From Mansonella perstans (taxonomy: Eukaryota; Nematoda; Chromadorea; Rhabditida; Onchocercidae), in assembly GCA_037074765.1 (NCBI GenBank), contig JBAMDO010000115.1, forward strand, positions 1-64,000: a stretch of DNA of 64,000 bases. The letters are read 5' to 3'. A program made the translations under genes and the position numbers. Shown piece by piece: positions 42,601-53,858 of the stretch. Within the stretch, counting starts at the first letter, position 1; each line of letters begins with the position of its first letter. The notes beneath the pieces are model-generated. The model had not been told where the DNA came from. It did not search any database and worked only from the letters and a program-made list of their open reading frames with translations.

Positions 42601-44518
42601 ATTAATTTAAAAGAAACTTTCAATAAATTCAAATTTTAGAATTTTTAATTTTTAATTTAGAAATTTTTTCACAATTTAGGTCAATTGGAAGAGCAAATTA
42701 AGCTAATGTAACTTTTACTCGAATTTAAAATACATCAGTTTATAGGTACTTAGTGTTTATCAAAATAAGGAAGAAATAATTGTACCACAAACGGTATTAA
42801 TGGAAGTATCATTTCATGGCATACATATAATTGATAAACGACGAAAGAATGTAAGTTATTATTTGAATAATCAAATAATTATTTATTGAAGAAAAAGTAA
42901 AAATCATTATTGATGTATATAATAAAGATTGAAATAAATGAAATGAAAATCATTTAATTTGCAAATAAGAAATTAAATAAATGGAATTGAATTTCTGAAA
43001 AAAAAACAGACAATTATAGCTGAAATATTTAATTTAACAAAATTTTTTTAATTTAGCAAAGATGATTTAATCGATTAATTTTTTAACAAAAAAAAATTTT
43101 TTTTTAGAAAAATTCAACAAAAGATGATTTAATCACAATCAAATAAAGCTGAAATTTCATTTTTCAAGCCTTACAATTTTGTCGTTTTTCCCTACTTTTA
43201 TTAATAAAATTTTGAATTTGTAAAACGAAAATTTTGAGTTAGGAAAAAAACTGACAGAACAAAAAAAAACTCAATTACAGAACTTCTTTCCAAGATTTTT
43301 ATTTTCATTCCAAATTCTTCCCAGCAAATTTTCGTCTGCTTTTAGAAGCTCTGAAGTTTTTTTATCTTTTAAAATGAATCAAATTAAATATTTTTGCTTA
43401 TGTTAAGTGATTGAAACTATCATTTTCAAAATTAACATACTTTGATTACATTTATTTTTTATAACAATGAAAAATGAATTGAAATTTGAAATTTTCTATA
43501 TCACACAGAGTAAATCTTTTTTCCTATATTTTATATAATTATTAAATTAGTCATTGATTTTTTTTTCTAAACATTTTTTAATTTTTAGTTCTTTCAATGT
43601 CCAACATTTGATTTCTTCTATAGTTTACAAAATATATCATTTTGTGGTGCACATCCAAAACAACTTAGGTTAGTTTATATCTTTTTGTTTATTTCTTAAA
43701 TTTCTAAAAATTTTCATTTCTTTTAAATTTTTACAAATATTTGACAAATCTTTTTTTTTTTTTCATTTACTCTATTTAAAGCAATCATTGGGAAATGCTT
43801 ACTGATACTTTATTTCTTTTCCACTTTTTAATTTTATTTTTTCGTTGAACAATTTTATTTTTACAATGATAATTTTCAGATGGTAATAATAATAGTGAAA
43901 ATGATAAATTCTTGCATACAGCGATATTTTACAATGATTTTTTCTCTTTCAGGTACTTTGGTTTCATAACGAAACATCCGTTATTGCCTCGTTTTGCATG
44001 CCATGTTTTTTTATCCAACACTTCAACACAACCAATTGTTGAATCGATTGGGTATGTGTGATCGTTTTGTTTATTCTCCTAATTTAATATTCTTTCTGAA
44101 AAGTTTGAAAATGAGATAAAGTTTGCAAACGTGACAAAAAAAAAAGTGACAAAAAAAAATAACCTTTTTTATTATTCATCTGAATAAATTCGATTGTTTG
44201 GGAGAGACGAATACCATTTGCATGAAAATTTCATGGATACTTTCAAGTTTTTATTTTCAAAAGCTAATTTTCGTTTGTTTTTTTTTTAAAGTTTTACATA
44301 CTTACGATATTTGTTGCTTTAATTGACATTGCAAAGTTTGTTCATTAATTAATTTATAAAAGAACTGAAAAGAATGAATACGTACTAATTTGTGAATATT
44401 TGTTTTTTTTTTTTTTTGAAGAAGTTTAAATAACCGAAATTTCAGACGCGCTTTTAAGCATTCATACGATGAATACATGGCATTTGCGCATCCAACAGAA
44501 GATATTTATCTTGAATAA
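29885..44518 (+). CDS. jip-1: JNK-interacting protein (JIP1-type scaffold), SH3 + PTB
   Basis: Scaffold that gathers the JNK cascade and links cargo to kinesin-1. Exons: 29885-30054, 30264-30444, 30611-30863, 31295-31458, 32082-32285, 32637-32719, 32848-33030, 33097-33300, 33547-33684, 34007-34995, 35330-35507, 36410-36516, 39577-39856, 40677-40780, 40933-41115, 41669-41776, 42409-42512, 42746-42850, 43589-43668, 43953-44051, 44446-44518. They sum to 3990 nt (1329 aa), all phases consistent. The first ~950 residues are acidic and low-complexity: Asp run from 119, Gln-rich 601-622, a Pro cluster in exon 12 and seven Ser at 961-967. [10 protein letters not shown] (972-981) aligns with the mammalian JIP1 JNK-docking motif. 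SH3 spans about 1106-1164, and the PTB (about 1177-1325) contains [16 protein letters not shown] and YFGFITKHP. The C-terminus PTEDIYLE matches the kinesin-light-chain-binding end of JIP1. The exon 1/2 and exon 3 3' boundaries have alternatives. Confidence 0.93.
30611..30754 (+). repeat. GAT-rich trinucleotide repeat inside jip-1 exon 3
   Basis: Ten Asp codons nearly in a row (GAT, last one GAC) followed by interrupted GAT, AAT and GGT triplets, encoding an Asp/Asn/Gly/Glu segment. The run sits directly after the exon's acceptor. Three possible in-frame phase-1 donors inside or after it could vary how much of it is included. Confidence 0.9.
36517..39576 (+). other. jip-1 intron 12 (3.06 kb)
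   Basis: Separates the proline-rich exon from the exon with the JNK-docking motif. Contains a TTATCG/ATCATT-rich stretch (about 38470-38560) and a perfect short hairpin (38618-38643). No supported exon seen. Confidence 0.8.
38618..38643. repeat. perfect 11-bp inverted repeat, 4-nt loop
   Basis: AAATATCCTTG and CAAGGATATTT around TCAG. The stem is too short for a microRNA precursor. It lies in jip-1 intron 12. Confidence 0.9.
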
Positions 44519-45476
44519 TTTGTAAATTAAATTAAGTTAGTCAAAAACATGCTATCGCTTTGAAAATTTAAAATTAATTTTCAAAAATAGCAGTTACGTT
44601 ATGAGGCTATGCAATATAATTTGTTTAAAAAAACTGATTCATTTTTTTTTCATTTATTTTTTTCAGAAAGCAAAAATGATAGTTCAATTAATTTAGAATT
44701 AATTAATATAACTGTATAAATTGAGTTAATAAATTGTGTAAATATTAAATATAACTTGCTGATCGAATTTAGTAATGAATAAATTGATTAAATGAATGCA
44801 TGCTAATAAAATGGTAAAGAAAAAAAGCTTACCTATTTTAATTAACCTAAATTACTTATTTAAAAGGTAATATTGCATTAGAAAACTTTTTAATTCTAAA
44901 AAAAGTACAAAATAAATTACAAGCTAAAGTTTTCAATTAATTTCATTTGATTTACTGTATACTATAATTGATTAATCAATTTTCAAAATTATTATCCATT
45001 TATCTATTCCACTGTTTCATGTCACATTTTGTCATTTGTTCAATTAAATGAAATTTAAAACCAATAAATTTCTGCTTTTTACATTGTTTACTTGTCTATT
45101 TATAAAATAAAACTGCTGAAAAAAAAATCACATTTCATTTCTCATGAATCAAATATTTAGTATTTCAAATTTATTTTTTCCTTCTTTTTTTCTCTGTCAA
45201 ATAAACGATATAATTGCAAAAAAAATCCCGGCAGTATTCAATTCATTAATTTTTTCAATTTTCTTTTATTATTTATGTTAATGAACTAATCAATCTTTGA
45301 TGGACAAGTGGAACAATCAATCAACCAATTCATTAATTAAACTAAAATTATTATGAAAGTTTAATTATTATTTGGTTGGTCACATTTCTTACGTATTTCT
45401 TTTGTATTTTCGTTTTAAAAAGCGTGAGTTTAAAGAAATAAATTTATTCAGATTTTTGATGTATTTGATATGAGTA
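44519..45476. other. convergent intergenic region, jip-1 / TMEM86
   Basis: The 3' ends of a + gene and a - gene face each other. Candidate polyadenylation signals are AATAAA at 44728-44733 and 44778-44783 (+) for jip-1, and AATAAA on the minus strand at 45448-45443 for the TMEM86 gene, 29 bases past its stop. Nothing else recognised. Confidence 0.75.
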
Positions 45477-47607
45477 CTAACAGCGTGGTGATGATAATGA
45501 CGGTGCTAATGTTGATGACAATAGGGATTTTGATGATGATGATGATGATAATGATGAACCACATAAGATAAGATATTGTGCAATGAAATAAGTTGTTAAG
45601 ATCAATTTGTCAGCAACTGGTACAGCAATTCCAACATGATGAATAATTAATGCGCTATCAGATAAATAAAATAGCGCAAAACCAAGAAATCGAATTAAAT
45701 TATTCTGAAAGACTCACGATCTTAATTATTAATTACAAATTCGTTTTTTAACAATGATAAAATAACAAAAGAAGAGAGATGATATTTAATTTGTAAGCTA
45801 AAATTGAAGTTCATGAAGAAATTTATATTGCAATATGAATTAATAAATAAGCTAAGTAAGAACATAAACAAAAAAATGGAGAAAGTTGGAATTAAAATTA
45901 GAAAGCTATATCCAGTCATTAAATGTTAAATGACACATATCAATAATAAAAATAAATGAATGATCATAAATTGAAATAAAAAATTCAAAAATTGGATTCA
46001 GAATTTTACTAACTAATTGTCGTCGTTGATCATATCGACCACCGTAAATGTACAACGAACCGCTAAATATGACACAAGTCGATAATAGAAATGAATAACT
46101 AATCATAATTGCTAATGCAATTGGATGTACAAGTAATAATAATGCCAACGTTGAATAAAGTATCACAGAACTTATCAATATAACGATAAATATTAATGTG
46201 ATACAAAGTTTACAAATACGATAAGTAAATGTAAGCTAAAAAAAAAATTAACTTTTCATGTGGTTAATCTGAATCGAAATAAAGCATTAATAAATTCACC
46301 ATGAATTTAAAAAACTAAGTAATTAAAAAAATTGAGATATGGAAATTTGAGCTGCACTAAGTAATTTTCAAACTCTTAAAAGTCAAAACACTTTTTTTTC
46401 TCTCCTATTGTTATCAATGATAATATTAAATCGGAACTAATTGGATCGGCAACTTTTCAACACTGTACAATTAAATTTCGTATTAGATTTCAAATTAAAC
46501 ATTTCATTTCATACATATTATTTTGTGTTTTATTGATGAAATAGTTGTACGTAAATAACAACAAAAATTTTATTCATTCAATAAAAACAAGGGAAAAATT
46601 ACAAATGTTCCGATATAAATAAAATTTTGAAATTCCTAGAAGTTGCAATGCATAGTAGATACGTTGATGATATATTTAATTAATTTGTATTAATAACTTA
46701 CTTACCAAATAAAAAATATGGCCAATAGCAAAACATACTGCTCCAAGGATAAGACCATCATTTGGCCGGGTTATCATATAATCACCGATAGCACCAGCCA
46801 ATAAGCCAAGTGACGCATAGGTACGTTGGTGATTGCTAAAGCTTGAACCAACAGCATAGTACAGTATACTTAAGATTAAAACTGGCAATGTTTTCCTGAA
46901 ATTTAATTTATAAAAAAAAAACTGGATTTCGATACATTTTATTATAAATTATGATCTATTTTGATTTAAAAAAAATAGCTACACTTAATTTTTTCTTTTT
47001 TTCAAGCACATTATTTGAGTTCTTTTATTTTTCCATTTATTTTAAATTTTACATTGAGAAAAAAAATAAAGTAAGGAATAAATTTTTGTTTTATAAAAAA
47101 AGTACCGTAATTCTGAGTGATAAGGAAGACATCTAACCGTAGTCATTCACATCACTAAATTATGCTAATTTGTTATGAGAGAAAATGACAGAATTTTCAC
47201 ACTTCATATTGTAAGCGACAATTCAAATTGATAGGCTTAATTAAAATTTCAAAAATTTCTGCCTCTCTTTTTTAAAGCTAAATTTGAAATTATATCTTTA
47301 TCAATAATTTCACTTATTTTTCTTCATAAATCTATAATTCACTTTTGATATGTTTAAAACCCAAACTTTTAACCCTGAACTATGATCTATTTTTGATATT
47401 TGATGATATAAAAAAAAAGAACAAAACTTACCAATATTCATATAAATTATCACAACTTTGAATGAAACCATTTGATTGGTGATAAAATATGAAGACCAAT
47501 GCGAAATATGGTAATGCAAGGAATGATGCATTCATTGCGTTTGTTAAAATTATCTTTGTAAAAAATTTTTTAAAAAACGCTTCAATATTTATGGATTTTT
47601 TTTTCAT
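45477..47607 (-). CDS. TMEM86: TMEM86/YhhN family membrane protein (lysoplasmalogenase-like)
   Basis: Members characterised in mammals and bacteria hydrolyse the vinyl-ether bond of lysoplasmalogens in membranes. Exons in transcript order: 47607-47432, 46895-46706, 46235-46014, 45704-45477, giving 816 nt and 271 aa with phases 2, 0 and 0 matching. The protein is almost all hydrophobic helices. Two conserved family acidic positions sit in GLLAGAIGDYM (Asp97) and FYLSDSALI (Asp212), with GAVCFAIGHIFYL between, as expected for YhhN proteins. At 271 aa it is slightly longer than vertebrate TMEM86 because of a Ser-rich tail encoded by TCA repeats after the last helix. Start: the ATG at 47607 directly follows TTTAAAG, a plausible trans-splice acceptor; a second Met at residue 22 (NAMNAS) is the alternative. 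The family call is firm; enzymatic activity and substrate are inferred. Confidence 0.9.
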
Positions 47608-48593
47608 CTTTAAATCGAGCAATTAGTTTTTTTTTTCTTATCAATATTAAATACATTGAAGTGTTTTTTTTTTAAAAAAATTTATCAAAATTTCAATTTG
47701 TAAAAAATTACATTATCGTTTGAAAATTAGAATAAAAATTTTATCGTTAATTTATAAAATTTGAGCATTATTTCTGAGCATTGTGAATGAGCAGTTTACA
47801 TAAAGCAAAACTAGTTTGAAAGTTGAAAAGTATTTTGAAATGATGATGATGATGATGTAGTGTTGTGATGTAATGGGATCCAGTCGAATAATGCAAATAT
47901 ATTCATTCATTCATTCATCCAATGAAGCAGAGGAGGAAGAAGACGAAGCAGTAGTAGAAAGTTGAAATTTGTTGATGATTGTTGTTGCTTTTCGTTACAC
48001 AACAATCACTTATCATTTGTCAACTTTGTTTCATTATAACATTCATCAAAAATTTCTTCATTACATTCGAAATGATTTATTGATTTTTATTTCAGCTTTT
48101 TTGAATATTTAAGATAATCGATTTTTCTTTTTTTCAATTAATTTTATTTCAATTCATCAATAATTTTTATGCGGGAAAAGGAATTATTGAGCATGAACAT
48201 AACATTTTTATAATTATTAAAACTATTATTATAATTATTATTTATTGATATAATGAAATAAATTCATAAATGTAATATGATGATAGCGATAAAAAAAAAT
48301 CCGGGAAACTATTAAATGTGTTACAATTTTTAATGTTGAAATTAAATGAATAGGATAAAAATAAACTAGAAATTATGATAATTGTCTTTTTAAGATTCTC
48401 CAAAAAATTAACTATATAATTGTTTTTTAGTAATTAGATATACCATAATCATTTTTTTCCATCCAAATTATCCATCACTATCGAAATCATAAGGCTGCTG
48501 TAGTAATGCTGTGTTGCATTTTAAGGAAAATTAAAAAAAACATGAAGAGATTACCAAAAAGTGCGATTCAGAACAATCACCTTTAACAGGAAA

Positions 48594-48680
48594 CTAAAAC
48601 GGACAGCTGCTTTTTGCACAGTTGCTCGAAATTTCCGATAAAATAATGTTTGCGTCTTCAATACATTCAACTATTATCAT
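48594..48680 (-). CDS. possible small ORF or 5' exon behind a splice acceptor
   Basis: On the minus strand a pyrimidine-rich stretch ending TTCAG is followed immediately by ATG, opening 28 codons (starts MIIVECIEDANIILSEIS) before TAG. It lies about 1 kb upstream of the TMEM86 start on the same strand. It could be a separate trans-spliced micropeptide, an upstream exon or chance. No family recognised. Confidence 0.15.
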   Translation of the reverse strand: MIIVECIEDANIILSEISSNCAKSSCPF

Positions 48681-51462
48681 CTGAAGTTTAAAAGAAAAAG
48701 CAGAAAAAAAAAAAACAAAAACATTCATTTGTTTCTTGAAAGGAAACTCATTTAAGAAAATTAAAAAAGAAGAAATAATTAATTGATATGAAAAAAAAAT
48801 TCCGAAATTTTTTAAAAAGCTGGAAAAAAGTACCTATGCCATCCAATTATTAAAATTAATATGCGCGTTCAAATTTTATTTTGATAACTTGTTTTGAAAA
48901 TTTTGAAAATTGGCAAGGAAAAATTAAGTGTGAAAAAAATTTTTAATTAATATAATTATTAGTTATTAAACTTTCATTCCTCAAAACCTATCAATGTTTA
49001 TTTCGAAATTTCGAACATGCGAGTCGATCGTAGTTCTTATTTGCTGATTCGGAGAATGAAAAATAATTACTGGAAAAACTCTTTGATAATAAAAATGAAA
49101 CGGACTGTTGCCATAGAGTTGCCATAGAGTTACATCATTCTTTCTTCCATCGAGCAGCTAAATAAAAATACACTATTACTTAACAACGCATCATATTTGA
49201 ATTTTAAATTAAAATTCGATTATCAAAAGAAATTGATACTAAATTTCATATCGCACATATTTTGTTTGCTTATTTAATTAAAAAATTTAAACTTTTTTTT
49301 AAAATTTATCAAATAAAATAAGTTTTCTTTTTTGAATGAAAAAAGTATCGAAGAAAGTTTTCTCATTAAAAGTATGTGAAAATTAAAAACTGAAAAAAAG
49401 TTAAATTTAAAGTGCTCCAATTTTTTTCCACCCTTTTTGCACGACTGATATTAATTGTGTGCATTGGTGGAGAATTTTGAATTTTAAAACAGTATAATTA
49501 CGTAATTCCACATGGACAGAAATAATTTTCTCGCTCTTTTTATTTAATTGATATAAAATCTGATGATTTAATGAAAAACTTAAGTTTTAAAATAATCACT
49601 TACACGCATGTATTGTAATTGAAAATGAAGCATAGATAAAATTTAAGAGCCGGTGAATTCAGAAAATTAATATGACGGCCAACAACAAAGCCATTTTTGC
49701 ATTATTTCATGGAGCAGATTAAATTTTGAAAAAAAAAGTTTTACAAAAAAATTTCTTTCAAATTTATTTTGCTTTTTTTATCAGCGCAAAAGTACATCTG
49801 ATCAAATAATTTTTAATAAACAATGAGACGATTTATTGATCTGCAAAATATGCTTATTTTAACGGTAAAATAAAATTGATCATTGAAATGACTAAAACTT
49901 TAAACTACTGTAAATCATTAAAATAAAATAAAGTTCAATCAATCGAATAATTCATAATAATTACTAAAATATATTTAATTCATCATTGAAAGCAAAATTC
50001 TCAAAATTATAAAAAATTTTTTGAAAATTTTCAATAAATGAAAAGAACGAAGAAATCAGAATGGAAAACAAACTTATTTTCTGCCTTGGAAAAATGTTTT
50101 AGCAGATGATAAGAGAAGCATTAATAATCCCTCTTTGGTTTCACTAAAAAAAAAAAAATCGCTTCAATAAAAAAAAAGGAAGAAAAATGGCTTTTGTCGA
50201 AGCATTAACACTTAGGACTAAAATCGATAAAATGAATTTTCTTCTTGCCTAATTATTCCTATTTCTTTCTTTAATGCATTTCATTTTTCTATTATCATTG
50301 TAACTCCAATTAATTTTACATTTTTTGAATGAAAAGCAAGCAAAAATTGAATGTGCAATCATAAAGCATATAAATTTTAGTATTCTATAAAACACTTTTT
50401 TAATTTTAAAAACTTTTTCTAGTTCTTGAAAAATTATTCTGCTTTCTTTTTTTATTATATTACTAAAAATATTTCGCTTTTGAATTATTCTATTACTTCA
50501 TTTTATTTTTAAATGATATTTCTAAAATGATTCTATTACTTCATTTTATTTTTTAAATTTTTTTATTGCTCTCTAAAATTAGAAATATCAGAATTTCATT
50601 GAAATTTTAATTGTATAAATTTATAAAATTTTTCATCATGAAAAATGGATTTAAAAAAAAAATTTAGAAAAGAACACTTCAGTGATATGTGAAGGACAAA
50701 GAAAAAAATTTTTATCAAAAATAAAATCACAAGATTAGGATGAAAAAGGCGGAGGCAAGTAAGATTTCGATTTTTATGCATGGCTATGGATAAGAAAATT
50801 CTTGACAGGACAATAACTTCGGTCAATAGAGTTAATAATGTTTCCAGTCAATAGTTCAGAAATTTTTCTTACAAATGCATTGAGAAAAATTCAAAAAAAC
50901 AAAAAATTTCAAAAACTTATGAAAAATTAAACATTTTAAAAAAAAAAATGAGAATTTGAGAAATTTCATAAATTTTGAAAATTTCCGGAATTTTATTAAT
51001 TCATGCAACACAAAAAATCAGCTGCTGATTCCAACTCAATTTTAAAAAAGTCGAAAAATGAAAAATTCAGATATACAGAAAAGAATTAAAATTATAATGA
51101 ACATCAAAATATTAGACGTACTAAAAAGCTCAGAAATATTCCTCAGTATTTCAAACTTTCTAAAAGCTCAAGAGTCACTTCGATATATCAATAAAATGAA
51201 AAAAGACCAAATGTTGGAACAATGAAAAGTTCATAAGTTTAAAAATCCAAAACTTCACTAGTTTTGAAAAATATTTAAAAAATTGGAAAAAAAAATCAAA
51301 AGCTTAGAGTTTTATGCTGAGATTGAAAAAAAAAGATACAAAAAAATACAGAATTCAAAAAAATACTGCAAATTGGTACTCGTATATCCCAAATTTGATA
51401 GTGAAATTCAACAAAGCTAGGCAGCATTAAAATAATAATTAAACAATTTAATTAAAAACACT

Positions 51463-51567
51463 TTACAAACAATTGAACAAAGAACTAAAAACAAGGTGAT
51501 GGAGAAGTGGAGCAGGCAGCGGTAGGCTGACCGCGTGAGGATATCCAATAATAACAATATCATTGGT
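51463..51567 (-). other. candidate orphan exon in a GC-richer patch
   Basis: On the minus strand, TTTTTCTTTCAG is followed by a 34-codon open frame (phase 0) containing IIGYPHAVSLPLPAPLLHH, then a stop. About 60 bp of it is clearly richer in G+C than the surrounding kilobases. Phosphatase exon 8 (ends 54093) and exon 5 both end in phase 0, so it could be an alternative terminal exon of that gene, which would then lack the C-terminal metal-binding Asp. It could also be unrelated. No homology recognised. Confidence 0.2.
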
Positions 51568-53858
51568 CTGAAAGAAAAATTCACTGATCAAGAGAACTTT
51601 GTGATCTACTTATGAATGTTTTCCTTGCAATCATTTATATATTCAAATTTTCCTTTTTTTGCTCTCAATTAATTTCATGAATTTTCAAAAATTTCGCATC
51701 TGGAATGAAGAGATTTTCTACAGCTCATAGTTTTAATTTTAATTAATTTCTGATAGAAAAAAAAAAAAAAAATAAGGAAGAAAAGGCGATGATTTCGCAA
51801 GGTTTTCGAAATTTACCTTTTTTGAAGGAAACTTGTCATTTTAATTTTATTATATGTTAGCATTATTGCGCTAATCACTGATATAATTAGGGAACAAAAT
51901 ACACAATGAATAACCACAATTATCCATTGACATAAAAGAATTATTGTATCGTTTCATTTTGTTACATTTGCCTATTTTCTCTTGTCACTTAATGCTGCTA
52001 TGTATCAATTAATTAAATTACTACCATTTAATTATATTATATACCACAACATTTACTTAATTTCTTTGTTTCATTTACATATTGTTATAGTTATTTAATT
52101 AAATTGTGTAGGTGAATTTAGCATTAATTTCATATTTTTGAGCTGTCATATTGTATTAAGATAAATCAAACATTTGTATCATCCCGTTACTAATCTTTAA
52201 CAAACAGCATGATTTAAATTGAAACTTAAATTTAAAATTTATTGAACAATAGATTAGACAAATGAATCCATGAGATGATTAACAATGAATATATGAGATG
52301 AATTGAAGTTAAAGTGATCCCACTCCATTCCACTTGAAAAATAGATATTCATTCACTTTCTATTAATTTCAATCAAAAATTTTATTTCTTTTCCTTCCTT
52401 CTTTGCAGCGATAATTTATTGTATATTTTTGATCATTAAAATCTTTAATCAATAATTCATTGTTGAAAAAGAATACTGTCAATGTAAGACAATCTAGCGA
52501 TAAAAAAATTTCAACTTTTCTAAGAATGACTAACAGGAAAGATTTATTAGAAATGATTGCAATTACAAAAGCAATTTAAATTTTCAAAAACATTCCAGGG
52601 CAAATGATTACTTAATGATACAAATATACCCGTCATATTTAGCTGTCAACTATAATTTGTAAAATTTCATTTTGATATTTCTTTGCCTACACTAGGATAC
52701 TGATTATGATATTTTATATCATTTCATGGAACAATTTAGATAATCGGAACTTCATGTTGATGTAATGGACAATTATTTCTTTCACTATTATTTTTTCAAC
52801 TGTAAAAACATGCAAAAGATTGCTGTAATTAATATCATTTTTTAATTTTTCTCATTTAGCTGCTACAAAAGACCTCTGTAATAATTTGATCAGAATATTA
52901 TCATTGCATTTGTGTCTATTCACATTTCGACTAATGTTCGGAATCATAATAAATGATACTAAGAAACAAATATCATTTATGGAACTACAAAAATGAGTGT
53001 ATATATTTCTTCGACTCACTGCAATTAACCTTACCGCTCTAATAATTTAATTCATAAAAATAAATCCACTCTGGTAATGGAAAAGAACCAAAATGATACA
53101 TTTCCAATGCTTGGATAACGCTGTGATATTTCATGGCGAAAATCGATGAAGAGATCTTTCCAACAGTATGATTTTTCGTTTAAATTGAAAAATTGAAAAT
53201 ACACAAAATTATGGATTTCGAAATTATGGACGTTTTTTTAAAATTCGTTAATCTTGGAATTCAACGAATAACAAACATGCAGAAAACTTTCATTCAACTT
53301 ACTATTTAATATCTAATGAATGATAAAACACGGAAGCATATGTGAAAATGATAAAACCAAAACCAGAATGCATAAATGACTGGAAGAAAGCAATTATTTT
53401 AAAAAGACCATCAACCAAATACAACAATCTAGTTGCACATCTTTAAATTAGTACAGAAACAAATAAATTCACTATAAAAATAAAATATGACTATAATGAA
53501 AGGATTTTTTCGGATATAAACGAACTGTTATAGATTTAAAAAATCATTTTTTTTTTTGAATATCATATCATGTCATTAATAATTAACTAACAATTGCCTA
53601 CGATATTACTATTACAGATTCCGAGCACATGAATAAAATAAACCAAAATTGGAAAAATCATAAACCTACCAACTTTGCCTGCAAAAAAAAACTTTCGGCG
53701 CGGACATAAATATCTCTAACAGGTTAAAAAGTAATTTAAATCAGACCTTTTTTGAAATTTCAAGTACATAAAACAATTCTTCAGAATTATTAAAACACAG
53801 TTACTTCTTTCACTTATAATTATCTAACAAATAAACTTCAGCAATGAGAAAAAAAATT

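Larger units (their letters stand above)
47608..53858. other. 6.2-kb intergenic region, no convincing gene
   Basis: AT-rich, with many short inverted repeats and poly-A/T. Three small patches are less AT-rich: a 28-codon frame opening right behind a TTCAG (48680-48594, minus), MTANNKAIFALFHGAD at 49671-49721 (+), and a candidate exon at 51463-51567 (minus). None has recognisable homology. The stretch presumably includes the upstream region of TMEM86 and the 3' flank of the phosphatase gene. Confidence 0.6.
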
